In this document: positions 11,721 to 29,147 of the stretch, in pieces | Layout of the letters: each line of letters begins with the position of its first letter | Position numbering within the stretch: the first letter of the stretch is position 1 | Source: Anoplopoma fimbria | Lineage: Eukaryota; Chordata; Actinopteri; Perciformes; Anoplopomatidae | Length of the DNA: 64,000 nucleotides | Direction: 5' to 3' | NCBI RefSeq assembly: GCF_027596085.1 | Contig: NC_072450.1 | Span: forward strand, 28,003,223 to 28,067,222 | Notes under the pieces: model-generated | Databases searched by the model: none | Told to the model about the DNA's origin: nothing | The model's input: only the letters and a program-made list of their open reading frames with translations | Program-made: the position numbers and the translations under genes

Positions 11721-14289
11721 ATGAACTAACATTCCCGTTTTTTCTCTTTTGGCTCACAAGAAACATGCCCCCTCACAACTTCAGAACATCCATCCACGCG
11801 TATACGCTTGTGCGGTTATTTACCAATTCATAAGAATTCAAATACTCCGAATAAAATGTAGCAAACAGAGGAGCAACCATAAGCATGAAAACACATCAGA
11901 TTTATTCTGCCTGCCTTGTTTACCGGTTCACGGAACGCTGCATGCAAACAGAATGCAAATGCATTTGATTGAATCAGGTGATGCCGAGGTAATTGTATTT
12001 GGAGAAATGTCCAAGATTTTCTTTTTTTTTTTCATCATTATCAGTGGGGGGTTTTCTTTATGAAATCCATCTTAAACAAAAGCTATCATCGCTCCCGAGC
12101 CTTGTGATCTTCCTTTGTCACATGCGGATGTGGATGCGTCTTTAATTTCCTTTCAATTAAAAGTAAATATACGCCTTTATTTTTTTTCCCCCACTGTGAA
12201 ATCCAAACAAGAGGAGTCAACACGAGCAGACAGGTGAGGAATATTCATTTATATCTGCCTGACGTTTTCTTTTTTTTTTTCTCCTCCTCATTGTTGATGC
12301 TGATGATGTGATTCAACAGGCAACACTGTGCCTGCATGCACACACCCACGAGTTTGTAACCAAAAAAATAAAATAAAAAATAAAAAGCCTTCCCTGCCGT
12401 CTTGTCTTGTTCAGAGCTGGATGGGAAAGACAAACAAACACCAAACAAGTGCAACACAACACAAACTTTACTTCATCATTAAATGGCTGTTAATCCATGT
12501 CTCCTGTAGCTACGCTCGCTTTGATCAGAGCAAAATTGTCAGCGAGACGCAGCTTTTTTTCGTTTTTCCTCTTGTTGTGTAGTTCACTCGTCACCGCGGA
12601 TACTAATACAGTGACAGCAGTATTGCTTATTGACAGCCGCTGCTGTGAATTCATTTGAATCCATGTTACTTTCCATCAGCCCAGTGTGTCACATGATATA
12701 TAACTGATAACGTGAATAAACTCACCTTGTATGGTATTTACTCAACAGATTGAGAAGAAGATGTTACTTTCCTAATGCTACAAGTGCGAACCACAACTAG
12801 CAGTATTATTACTAGTGCTGAGCTAGCTACTGTTATATATTATATCTTAATTTAGTCATATCTTATTTTATGTTCCTACTTTCCTGCCCTTTTCTCTCCA
12901 AAGAGACCAAAACAGAGCTAAAAGGAGAGTGAATTTTGAACTTGCATTTGTCAGGTAGCCATAAACACAATTTCAAATAATAATAACGTTCTTTTTTAGT
13001 CTGCTCATGTGTAAATAAACATTCCTTTGCTAACCTATTTGCAACAATAACTGAATATATTCACATCATGTAAGAGCTGCTGTGCTTATAGTTACCTTAG
13101 TGGCAATAAAAAAAATGTCTTGGAGTTGTGTGAAGGCATCTTAACAGAGCTTAGCTGAGTAATGAGTAATGTTACTAATTTATTAAAAATGTGTTGCTCA
13201 TTATAATTTAATGCCACCTGCAGACAACAGAAAAAACTTGTTTTTAGACAGCATATTGTCATAAACCAAATTCCTGGTAAACTATTTATTGTGAAGCAGT
13301 TCTCTTTCCGTGGGAGTTATCAGGAAAGGATGGGACCTGGTCACTAGCAGGCTTTAAAGGATCTCAAACATCTTTCTGAGAGGATTACTAAACGTAAAAA
13401 AACAGAAGGGGAAATGTGGCAAATATAATGACCCAAATTGACAAATGGGGAATTGATCAGTGTAACATTTAGTTGAGGAAAACTCGAACCTGGCCAGAGG
13501 GATTATCACCTGTGTTAAACTGTTTGGTAATTGTTAACTAGCATAATATGTCAAATTGTTTGCACCTGGGTGAAGTAGCTGTTGCCCGGCCCGCCCACAA
13601 GAGGGGGGAATATGGGGGGGCAATGATAACCAAATTTTATTTTGGACCAAAATATTCACCATTACTTCATAAAACAACAATAAAAAACATAGTATTTGTT
13701 ATGTATGCTGTTAATATTGTTTATTGCATAATAGATATTTTGTAAAAATTAGCCTGCTTCATGATGACAACCCCTTTTCTCTCTCCTCTCCAAGTTTAAG
13801 GTCGGCCAACAACAGGGACGTTAAGTCGTTATGCTAGCTTACGGTGCACCTCTGTCCTGCTAACCTAACGTTAGTTAGAAAGTGAACCCCCTGGTCGGGC
13901 TGTGTCTTGCTAGCTTGTTCTGTAACTTTCTGTTTGACAAAATTGAGAATATAATACAACATTTTTTTTTTTTAACGTTTGATAAACGGCAACTGTGTTT
14001 AAAAATGCCGTTCGGAAAAAACGACCTCCTCGCGAGTCAAGGTTTAGTTACAACTGGACTTGTAACCTGTAAAACCTTCACTGGCAAGTTGGAAAGCAAT
14101 TGAATGAATGAAATAGTTGATTATCTGGGCATGCTGGGTAATATGGATGCACATATCTCAGTAAATAATAACCACCAAGAGTCCAGCCAAGCCATAGTAT
14201 CAATAAAATTTCAATATTTTAACTTATAAAAGGACATTTTTCGGGGTCCACTGGACCTGATACAGCTGATACACTTAAAAGTACCGTTG

Positions 14290-14292
<3 letters not shown>
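11721..14292. other. AT-rich non-coding DNA, no gene seen
   Basis: T runs occur at about 12022-12033, 12179-12188 and 12270-12280, and near 13963-13972. Open frames at 11749-12063 and 12245-12582 are AT-driven and carry no recognisable motif. No mobile element was identified. Confidence 0.5.

Positions 14293-14380
<88 letters not shown>
14293..14380. repeat. (AT)44 microsatellite
   Basis: This is an uninterrupted 88-bp AT dinucleotide array. It is self-complementary, so it could extrude as a cruciform. The length is likely to be polymorphic. Confidence 0.98.
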
Positions 14381-14383
<3 letters not shown>

Positions 14384-15447
14384 AGACGCTATGCAGCTAC
14401 AACCTTATGATCACATTGTATTGCCAAAGCTAATTTTATGATATTGTGAAGACTGGACTAATTACCAGGCAGCATGCCGAAGCTCAGTGATACATTTTTT
14501 TATTTTGCTGCATTTAGTTTTATGACATGTTTTCTTTAATATTAACTTATCAGATTGTAGTGGGAGCACGGAGGTGTCAGGTGCCACTGTCTGGCAAAGG
14601 CAAATGGTTTACCCAGATAGGGGGGCCCCTTAGCAGAATTGTGTTAAGCGGCCCATGGAGATCAGGAACGGTTCTGTATGAAACTGATTTAGTAAGTCTC
14701 TCTCAGTTTACATGTGTTTAGTAAAAGAGAGAGAGAGAGAGAGCACAAGCTTGCGTTGATATGGGTTAAGCAAATTTGGGGGAGGGCCCATTCACTTTTG
14801 AAACTCTGAAACTTTTCAGGGGCCATTTCTGCTGGTGGGCCTGGTTGTTGCCCCAGAGGTTTTTTTAGATTTCATTTTCCTTGTGCGTGCCTGACACTGA
14901 CTACTGGTAATGCCACTGCTATCATTAATCCAACCGAGACTACTTCTTATACCACTTCTAGTCAAAATTAGTAGTGTTCCTGCTGGTATTAATGCAAGTC
15001 CTTACACTTTACGTTTTCTTTCATAGAATTCCACATTTGGCTTCTGTCACACATACTGCATCCACAGTTAAAGCACTGAGTTGAAAACAACAACACTGTA
15101 TTCAATTTTCTCATTTCACATCAGGAAGGACAGTGGTTTACCTTAAGTAATACTGAGTCAAGGACTTGATTGAATTTCACTGATGTCATTACGAGGTCAC
15201 ATTTCAGTGTGTAATATGATATAAATTTAGTTACCCCCCTCCCCCCTCTCTGTCTGTCCCTGCCCTGTGCGTGGGACTCTTGTTTGTGCTTTTAAGCTAG
15301 CCTGGTTCCTTGTGCCGGACGCAACATGATGGATGGTCCCGTCCTTTGCAAATGTTTTATTGCATCTGTCGTTAGCCAAAGGTGGCGCAGGCATACTGTA
15401 AGAATGTGCATGTGCGTGAACCCACCACACTGCAGGAAACCAGGTTT

Positions 15448-15450
<3 letters not shown>
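14381..15450. other. Non-coding DNA with short (AG)n
   Basis: A short AG tract lies at about 14725-14743. The surrounding segment, 14560-14880, is richer in G/C than its neighbours and could be a decayed element, but I do not recognise it. No gene was seen. Confidence 0.45.

Positions 15451-15508
<58 letters not shown>
15451..15508. repeat. (CA)29 microsatellite followed by (TC)n
   Basis: This is a pure CA array of 58 bp. A (TC)8 tract follows at about 15526-15542. Open frames across it, encoding His-Thr or Val-Cys repeats, are artefacts of the array. Confidence 0.97.
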
Positions 15509-15510
<2 letters not shown>

Positions 15511-16449
15511 TGAATCATCTTTTCTTCTCTCTCTCTCTCTCTTGCACGTCTACAGGTATGCAGCCTTTTGTGCAGACGCAAACTCTTCGTTATACCTTCA
15601 ATCAATGCAGTGCACCATAGCAGTGATGAGAAAGGGATGCCGTAAAACACATGTATGTGCATTAAAAAAAGTGTGGCTGCACACCGCACTGGGCCGTCCC
15701 GACTGTTAATTATGGGGTGTTTTAAAAAAAAAAAAACAGTATAATTTTCTCTGTGGCTTTATTGGGCCTTTATGGAGTTGGAGTTGAAGAAAACAACCCT
15801 GATGATGTCATTGGCTGTTATCTCAGCTTGGGCTTGAAGGCTACACAAACTTGAGTTACAAAGTGGGGATGTGTGTCACACTCCCACTGTGGAGTTTGAT
15901 AAACATGTTGCTGGGGGGGGGGGGGCTATCAAAAAAGATGCTATTAAGTTGCAGTACGGACTTTGTAGGCTCCATATTATTTGGAGCTTGACCCATACTA
16001 AGGATTAAAGTTGGGAAATCTCAGCCTCTGCTGCATTAATGTTGACTGTTTTTCAGTATTTTGCAAGCCACCCACTTACGTAACTGCAATGTTAAATTGT
16101 TTGATTTCCCTCTTTAATAAATCTTTTGCCTTTCCTTTCATTACTGCCTCCGGTACAGGTGCCATGTGACAGTCAGTACCACCTGAAGTCACCCATATCA
16201 AGCATTAAATTACATTGCTGTACTGTTAAGCAAAATTTGTTGCACATAGTAGCCACAGTCAGAATTGTCACAGGAAGGGCGCTGGCCCAAAGATACTATC
16301 CCCCATACACAATTATTACTGTGTGCTTTATTCATTTATACTTTATTTTTTCCCCGAGCATCACAAACACCCCAAAGGTACACTTTCTTTTATTACAATT
16401 TGACTCATTAGGTCCAATAAAAATTAACAAGACTTAGTGTCCACAGCGA
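15509..16449. other. Non-coding DNA, no gene seen
   Basis: The segment contains an A12-type run near 15724-15736 and G13 at 15913-15925. The 103-codon open frame at 16126-16437 shows no recognisable domain. Confidence 0.5.
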
Positions 16450-16667
16450 TGCTAGCGGCTCAGTGAGACTGTATTAAGGCACAGCAGTACTTTGAGCTTA
16501 ATCCCAATGTCAGCATGCAAAGATGATCACATGCTGATGTTAAGCAGGTGATGTTAACCTCTATCTCTGTCTTAGCTTGTTAGCATGTTAAAATGTACCA
16601 GTATTAGCAGTATTTGGTCATAAACCAATGATGATGGCGCTAGATGGAAATTCAGGTGATCACCAAA
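16450..16667. mobile_element. Decayed copy of a widespread fish interspersed repeat
   Basis: Ordered blocks match a repeat I recognise from many fish genomes: GGCACAGCAGTACTTTGAGC, then GTCAGCATGC, CACATGCTGATGTTAAGCAG, TGTTAGCATGTTAAAATGT, TATTTGGTCATAAACCAA, and GATGATGGCGCTAGATG with ATCACCAAAG at the end. The segment between the AGCATGTTAAAATGT and GGTCATAAACCAA blocks is shorter than I remember, so the copy is internally deleted. I do not know its formal class. It is most likely a non-autonomous DNA element. No coding capacity remains. Confidence 0.65.
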
Positions 16668-18170
16668 GAGAGACAGAGAGAGAGACGCAGGAAACAAAAA
16701 GTCAAACAAAGTCAAACCAACACCAAGAGACCGGTGTTTGCGTGGCGTTATTGTGAAGTTATATTTGTAACATGTATACGTCGTTTACTTACTTATTTTA
16801 AGCCGAACCATAATGTTCTTCCTCAACCTAAAGTCAGTTTTGTTGCCTAAACCTTACATAAGCCTCAGAGAGGTCGCTCAGCCAGAGAGGGACTTCAATG
16901 CACACCTATTGGTCCCAATCACATGGAAGCTTCAAGAACTCTTTTCTCCTTTTGGCATAGTCTTGGAACTTGGTATCCAGTCCTCCTAACACATCCATGA
17001 CCCGGAATCCACCGGGGTTAAAGGAAACAGAGATGGGACTGTTCAGTGTTTCCTTCTCCAGTTATGTCATTAAACACCTAGAATACATTTTTTTTTTATC
17101 TTTTCCTTTGGAGTTTAGAAATCTAATCAATCCCTTAGACCCGCTTCACGTCCGTCCCGAGGTCCATCTGGAGGTCACAGCATTGGCCTCTACTTCCAGC
17201 AGGAAATATAGCTTTTGCTCCTCGGTTATAGAACAACTTTTTATCCGGACAAGATGCTGTCTTTGGGGTGGCGGCTTGTCTTCCCACCCCCCCCTGCCAA
17301 CCTCCTCGCTGCCTCCCTGTCTGTCTCCCTCTCTTTAAGTCTGCTGCAGTAGCCCAAGGTGAGTAACAGAGTTATAGATGGGCAGCAGCTTCTTCCTTGC
17401 TACTGTTTTGTTGTTTTGACCCTGCACCATCCGAAGAAATTTTGAATAACAGATCTTGCTGTCCTGGATGTTTTTCAGGGAGGCCTCATGCAAAATGAAT
17501 AGGGGTGGCACATTTTATTGAAGTTTGATTTAAAGACGGGGGGTAAAAATGTAGGACGGAGAGAGGAATAAAAGGCAGGAGAGAAATAGAAGGATGTTGT
17601 CATAAATTATTTTACTCATATCCAGCCCCGCCGATGTATGTTGTATTGGTAAATAATGCATCACCCCTGCGCATAATTAGGACAACAGCACTATTCTTTC
17701 CCCCTCACTCACGCTTCAAGATAACTACGTAGCCATTGTTTGAGTCCTCCTCATCTTTAACGGACGTAGAGGCAACCTGATTGATCCGTGGGGGGGGGGA
17801 AAGTACACTAAATGGCCTTTAAGCGCTGCTGTGGTTCGCGTGTGTTTGCGTGAACGTTTTTTTTATTTTTTTTTCTAAATTCATGTTCAGATCTAAATGA
17901 TATAGGTTATCATGTGAATGCTCATTATCATTTAGACGGCAAATAAGCGAAGGTAATGTGTCCTAGAACACAGGAGGCGGCGCGGTAATGTTTATTTGCT
18001 GGTGATGTACATGTACATTGGCTTCTCAGATTCATTACAGCTCGAAAACGCTGCCGCCATTGATTCTAACGCAATGTGACAAAATGCAAAGCCTGTTAAA
18101 AGAAAGGCGGGGGGGAAAAAAAGAAGAGACTGGAAAGAAGAGGAGGTTATTATTTAATATATGTGTCTGA
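16668..18170. other. Non-coding DNA, no gene seen
   Basis: A short AG-rich run adjoins the repeat at 16668-16684. The 122-codon open frame at 16970-17338 has no recognisable domain and ends in a C/T-rich tract. The segments at about 17600-17760 and 17880-18080 are free of simple repeats except for short G and T runs, and look like possible non-coding regulatory DNA. Confidence 0.45.
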
Positions 18171-18173
18171 GTG

Positions 18174-18208
<35 letters not shown>
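18171..18208. repeat. Interrupted (GT)19 microsatellite
   Basis: GT array of 38 bp with one GC interruption near 18180. Confidence 0.95.
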
Positions 18209-18781
18209 CGTGTCTTCCTCCCTCGTCTTTCTTCGGCAGGAGATAACACCTTTTGGAGGAACTGCCTTGAAGCATTATCCCCCAGACAGGATACATGGCT
18301 AATCTTCGGCTTTGAGCCATTACGCTACATTTATCTGTGACCCCCTCTCTCTTTATATCATTACAGTTAAAGTCCATAAAAGTGTGTTTAGACAAAGATG
18401 AAGGCATTACCTGCTCAGAAACCCCAAGTGCTATTAGAGGCTTAGGCCCCTGCCGATGTGCACTGGATATTAAATATCCTTTATCTTAAATGCTCTCTCT
18501 CTCTCTCTCTCTCGCAGCTCTCTGGGTAAGCTGATATCTCACTCTGCCCTGCCTTATACTGCCATAGGCGTAATAAATACACAGATATCAATGGGCCAAG
18601 TTTGTCCCGGTCTCAAACGATTATGTGAGGCATGCCTCCCTGTAGTGGGAGTAGCAGCAGAGCTTTTATTTATTTCCGTGGGAGGGTAAGGACAGATATA
18701 GTTACAAAGTCAGACAGAGTGGAGGAGCAGAGGTGGTAGTCTGCTGAACTGAAGGGACAGGCCGAAACCACCCAGACCTTA

Positions 18782-18782
<1 letters not shown>
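18209..18782. other. Non-coding spacer with (CT)10
   Basis: A CT tract of about 21 bp lies at 18493-18513. No gene was seen. Confidence 0.55.

Positions 18783-18838
<56 letters not shown>
18783..18838. repeat. (AC)28 microsatellite
   Basis: This is a pure 56-bp AC array followed by degenerate ATACGCAGACATATGCACAC sequence, probably eroded array. Confidence 0.97.
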
Positions 18839-18842
<4 letters not shown>

Positions 18843-21092
18843 GCAGACATATGCACACATATACGTAAACATGCATACAGATTGCGCGTCAGGAAAATAC
18901 TATGCTATTATGGCATAATATCCCATGATGACCAATACTTAACATATACATTCACGATTATCATGGTCAGACGAGTATCTCTGAAAGGGCGGGACACAGA
19001 GGTACAGAGGACAAAGAGTCGACTTTATTGTCTTAAGGACATTTGTAACATACACCAAATCGTCTCCAGTTAATGTCATATTCTTTTGAAAAGGGACGCT
19101 TCTCTGCAGGGCACAGAAACGTGAGAACCAAGTCTTTACCCTGTGATGTTATCACACCGGAGCACTCGACCCCAAGTTATCAGATTAAAAATAACATTAA
19201 TGTTTCTAGTTTGAGAGAAATATAAGCACCTGGCTTACAACCAGTTCAGCACATTTTTGTCCGACTTTTGGCACAGACTCCATAGTATACCACGGCTGTT
19301 GGTGTGGAGTTCTTTATGTGGATGTGTTACAAATATTCCTCCGACAGTGTCGTTCCAGAGTGTCAACGCATCTGACAAAAAATGTGCCCTACGTCGTTCT
19401 TCCTTTTTATTGGGGAGACGCATCACTCATGAATAAATGGTACATTTAAAAGGCAACACATTCAAATGTTGTATGACAAAAAATCTGCTTCTTATCAGCT
19501 CCCTCATTGTCTTGGTGTCACATCTTTGCGTCCAGTTTGTGCTATGAGCCTCCTGATGTTGTTGTGGCTGGTGTGGGTTGCCTGTCATCCCTGTTGTCCC
19601 ATACTTCCATGCACCAATCAGAAAATAACTGCATACCTACATACTGTATGTTTTTATCTGATTGTTGCTTTATAAGCCATGAATTTGTTTTATTTTTTAT
19701 TTAGAAATGCTTTGAGTCAAGCTGCCAGTGGCTTTAAAGCCTCAGTGTGAAATGAGTTACAGTTGTATTACAGAATACAATGTGTCATCCAGCCACACCT
19801 AAAGGCCAAAGTTGCCTGTTTTGCCATCATAGCCTCCTGCTAACTGCATTCCTGCTAATTCAAACCCTACCTGGCCAAATGCTGCATAAAGTTGGCATGG
19901 CTGTCCAAATCCTTTGTTGGAAAGGGGCATTAAAGAGGCTTTAGATGTAGGAAGCTGTTTAAAGAGTTAATTCCATTATTGTCCAAAGGAAATTTAATCA
20001 GATAAACTCTGGAAAATTAAGTTGTATCCACATAACGAGACATATCTTTAGTTCATTATGCAAATTCAGTTTTAGGGCGGATTTTCATCATGCAATAACA
20101 CTTAAACCATTGTCTTTCTTTTTCCCTAATGAGGCTAACCAAGCAGACCCACTTTCTTCAGGTTTGCTCTTTTTTTTTTTCTTTTTCTCTCATGCCCCCC
20201 CCCCCCCCCCCACCCCACCTATGCACAGAGTCACTTTCACAACTTTCATTACCTCTCTGAGGGCAGGCTGAGCTAGCTGGCAGGGGAGATGGGTGTATAA
20301 CTCCTAGCTATAACCCGTCGTCCCAAGAGTGTGGAGGTCAATGAGATTAACCTATAGCTCTTTTTTTTTCCTTCATTACACACTCCAAATTACACCCACT
20401 TACAGACGAGCCAAAGAAAGAGGGAATCATATATGGGCTGATATCTATTTAAAATCTAATCCCTTTGGGTGAATTGCTCAGCCTTTCCATTTCTCTTATG
20501 TTTCTGCCTATTGCCTCCGGGCTCCACTGTGCCGCGGTGCGCTGCGCCGCTGTTCAGCAAGGTGCTATAACCTCGCCCCTGTTCGTATTAACTTTAGATT
20601 CATCTGCACTAAAAGAGGAGACACTTAAGATTATAACTCCCTCTTTTCTGTTGTTATTCCTCAGTTAAACATTACAGACTCGCGGCCTGTTGCTCTGTTG
20701 CCCGCAAAGCTAGAACGCTGGACTTTGATTATTTACCGTGCAGTCCTTCAGTTGTACCTTGAGGCACATCTTCTGCTTCTAAAAGAGAGATGTTCAGGTT
20801 CGTTTTTTCGTGTAGGCCAATTCGCCGTGACATGTTTTTCGTAAACCAAAATAGTTTGAAATGTACGGACTGAGACAGAAACGGCGTGGATTTATGACGA
20901 GTTTTGTGCTTCCTCTCCTAGCAGCTGAGCTTTATATCTGGAGAACACAGCATTTATTGCTAAATAGGCAACCGCACAGATATTTTATTACTGCCGACCT
21001 CTTCTCTGTTCACATGTACTATGGCGTGCAGTACCTCTAATTCTCACTGCCTTTCACCACACTATTTGTTCTTCTGTTTAACTCCAGCATGA
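18839..21092. other. Non-coding DNA, no gene seen
   Basis: Homopolymers include T11 near 20170-20180 and C17 at 20195-20211. No exon or mobile element was recognised. About 19,700-20,150 and 20,220-20,650 are ordinary unique-looking sequence. Confidence 0.5.
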
Positions 21093-21870
21093 TGCTTTAA
21101 AGGTCCCATACTGATCGGATTTCCTGATTTTTTTTTTTCTTGGCTCAGTAAAAGAATAATGTCCTTTGTGATGTTTCACAAAAACATATACACTGGTCAG
21201 ACAATAAGGTAAACACATGCGCTATAAACAACGTCTGGCAAACAGGGCTTTGATATGCGAGGTTGTGTGTTTGCGTGACGACTAACAAGAGTTTGGACCA
21301 AATCATCTGTTCCCAAACTGCAGGTGCAACGGTCAACAAAACTGCAAGCATGTCATATGTCATGGGCAGCAGTCTGGGAAATGACAGCGTATACAAAACA
21401 CAGGAAAACTGCTTAGATAAAGAGGAAGTTGAAACGAACCAACAGGGGTATGACAGATGTACAGTATATATACAGTGGATGATAGTTGGTGTGCAGTATG
21501 TACAATCCACCTCGGTCCACAACGATGATTCACTAACTTCAAAGACCTTTTATCATGAAGTGTTTACATTAATTTGTCTACCCCCTGTTGTTTAGTTAAG
21601 AGGCTATTTATCGAGTGTATTTGAGCATACGCGCAGACAGAACAACCACAATGCTGCGCCCTGATTGGCTGATGTCACCAGCTCTTCTAATTGAAAGGAA
21701 GCAAACCTGCTGACTGCAGGCTTTCCAGATCAAATGCTCCAAACTACCTTGATTCAGTCTGGCGGGGCTCCTCAGTGGCCAATCAGGAGCAGGTCCAGCT
21801 GTGATATGTTTTCCTTGAAACTGAAAACCTGGAGTGGGCTTGAAAATGCAGAAGCATTTTGATATAACGT
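21093..21870. mobile_element. Possible decayed DNA-transposon-derived repeat
   Basis: The left end, TTTAAAGGTCCCATACTG, is close to an end (AAAGGTCCCATA) that I associate with non-autonomous fish repeats. The segment near 21660-21800, with CCTGATTGGCTGATGTCA and CCAATCAGGAGCAGG, also has a repeat-like look. I cannot see a matching right terminus. The boundaries and even the unity of the element are uncertain. It could be two unrelated pieces. Confidence 0.3.
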
Positions 21871-22230
21871 AATTAAAATGTTCTCAAAGCTGCGCTAATC
21901 AATGTTTTATAGTACATTTATACATTTTTTTTAGATCAAATGACTACGTGTAATGAGAAAGGGGTCACTCATAGTGATGTACCGACAGACCTGACCTGAC
22001 AGGTTATTGTTTTGGTTTTCCTGGCTCACTACATCATCCTCTACGCTACCTACCCAAAACGGCAAACAAGAAATCTCAGCAACTAGCTAGTGACATACAT
22101 GCATAAATGCCAGAAATTGCCAAAAATGCATTTGCATTCTTCCAGCAATTTCCATTCAAGTAGTTTGTTTTCTGTAGATTTAATTGTTACATGGTGCATA
22201 TCCCTGTCTCCTACAGAAGTGCATTGCCAT
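21871..22230. other. Non-coding spacer, nothing recognised
   Basis: This is AT-rich sequence before the third SINE. No gene or simple repeat of note. Confidence 0.5.
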
Positions 22231-22525
22231 ATTACATTACATTACAGTCATTTAGCAGACGCTTTTATCCAAAGCGACTTACAGTCAGTAGTATATTACA
22301 TATCATTCACCCATTCACACACTGATGACAGGCTACCATGCAAGGTGCCACCATCAGACTCTAACTAACATTCATCATCCAGTCCACACCGATGGCAAGC
22401 CTTCAGGAGCAACTTGGGGTTAAGTGTCTTGCCCAAGGACACATCGACTGCCGAAGCCGGGTATCGAACCACCGACCCTCTGATTGGAGAACTACCTTGC
22501 TCTCCACTACGCCACAGCCGCCCCC
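22231..22525 (-). mobile_element. tRNA-derived SINE, minus strand, intact pol III boxes
   Basis: On the minus strand the copy starts near 22525 with GGGGGCGGCTGTGGCGTAGT. The A box, TGGCGTAGTGG, is at 22504-22514. A perfect B box, GGTTCGATACC, is at 22460-22470, with normal tRNA-like spacing. The body includes TGTCCTTGGGCAAGACACTT. The tail AAGTCGCTTTGGATAAAAGC, continuing with GTCTGCTAAATGAC, is a 3' end I recognise in many fish SINEs and related LINEs. It finishes in three TAATG-type units at 22231-22245, a typical SINE tail. This is the best preserved of the three SINE copies in the window. Confidence 0.85.
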
Positions 22526-23129
22526 ATACAAGTGATATGTATTTCACTTACGCTAGAGGAAGACCTATTTACTCCTGAATTAGGGTGGCAGTTTAAATAC
22601 AGGTGGCTTACCTGTTAAATTAAAACAAAACAAAAATGCAACAAAACTACTTTGGTTCTGTCAAAGCAACATAACTAAATCCAAACAATTAAGGTTAAGT
22701 AAAAACATCTTAATTTGGCTTATTACGTTGTGTAAGTCACAGACACAACAACTTCAACAGACTGTTATTAGAAACGGATTTGTGATAGGTCAAAAACAAA
22801 CATAAAATATGTTTGCCGTGAAACGTAATTGACAATGCAGTTCTTTTCATTTGGGAATGTCATTTCTAGCAGACCAGGCATGCAAGTACTGATTATTAAC
22901 TGAAAAACAAAGCCAGCAAAAGCACATGTTTCACGTAAAGTAAGGAGACCCCATGTCTTAAAAAAAACGTGTTTGGCTGAATTCATTGAGTCTCATTTAG
23001 TTGAACAAGGTGACAGGGTTAATCTTTTTTTCTTAGTTTGAACTGTAAACAAATACACCAGTTGCTCTTCTTCTGTAGCATTTCGGACAGAGTAGCTGCT
23101 CAGGGCATGTTTGCTGCCACTAGTGGTCA
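22526..23129. other. AT-rich non-coding DNA, no gene seen
   Basis: No recognisable exon, element or notable simple repeat. Confidence 0.5.
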
Positions 23130-23260
23130 TTAGGGGTGGAAAAAATGTTTTTCTTAGATGCATTCTAAGAAGATTCTCTCTTGAACGATTGTGACTCGAT
23201 GCAGTCAACTCAATAATCGGTCATTTAAAACTCAATTCTCAACGTTATGCTCGCCTGTAA
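23130..23260. mobile_element. Possible hAT-type element end, truncated
   Basis: TAGGGGTGGAAAAAATG at 23131-23147 resembles the CAGGGGTGGAAA-type terminus of fish hAT elements. The following GATTCTCTCTTGAACGATT and ACTCGATGCA words, with the nearby AATAATCGG, fit an element I have seen before. No matching inverted end was found in the next kilobase. If real, this is a one-ended fragment. Confidence 0.35.
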
Positions 23261-29076
<5,816 letters not shown>

Positions 29077-29147
29077 AAAAAAAAAAAAAAAAAAAGGCCT
29101 GTAGCGCCAACGCTCACTGGCAAGCTTAAAAAAAAAAAAAAAAAAAA
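29077..29147. repeat. Paired poly-A tracts, A19 and A20
   Basis: A19 at 29077-29095 and A20 at 29128-29147 are separated by 32 bp of unique sequence. This could be two retroposon tails or simple slippage. No SINE body with a pol III head was recognised upstream. Confidence 0.9.

Noticed and set aside
14293..14380. Palindromic (AT)44 as a functional cruciform or origin
   Set aside because: AT dinucleotide arrays are common neutral microsatellites; nothing nearby supports an origin.
22450..22525. Possible genuine tRNA gene
   Set aside because: A and B boxes are present, but the cloverleaf is not complementary enough and the sequence continues into a SINE body and tail.
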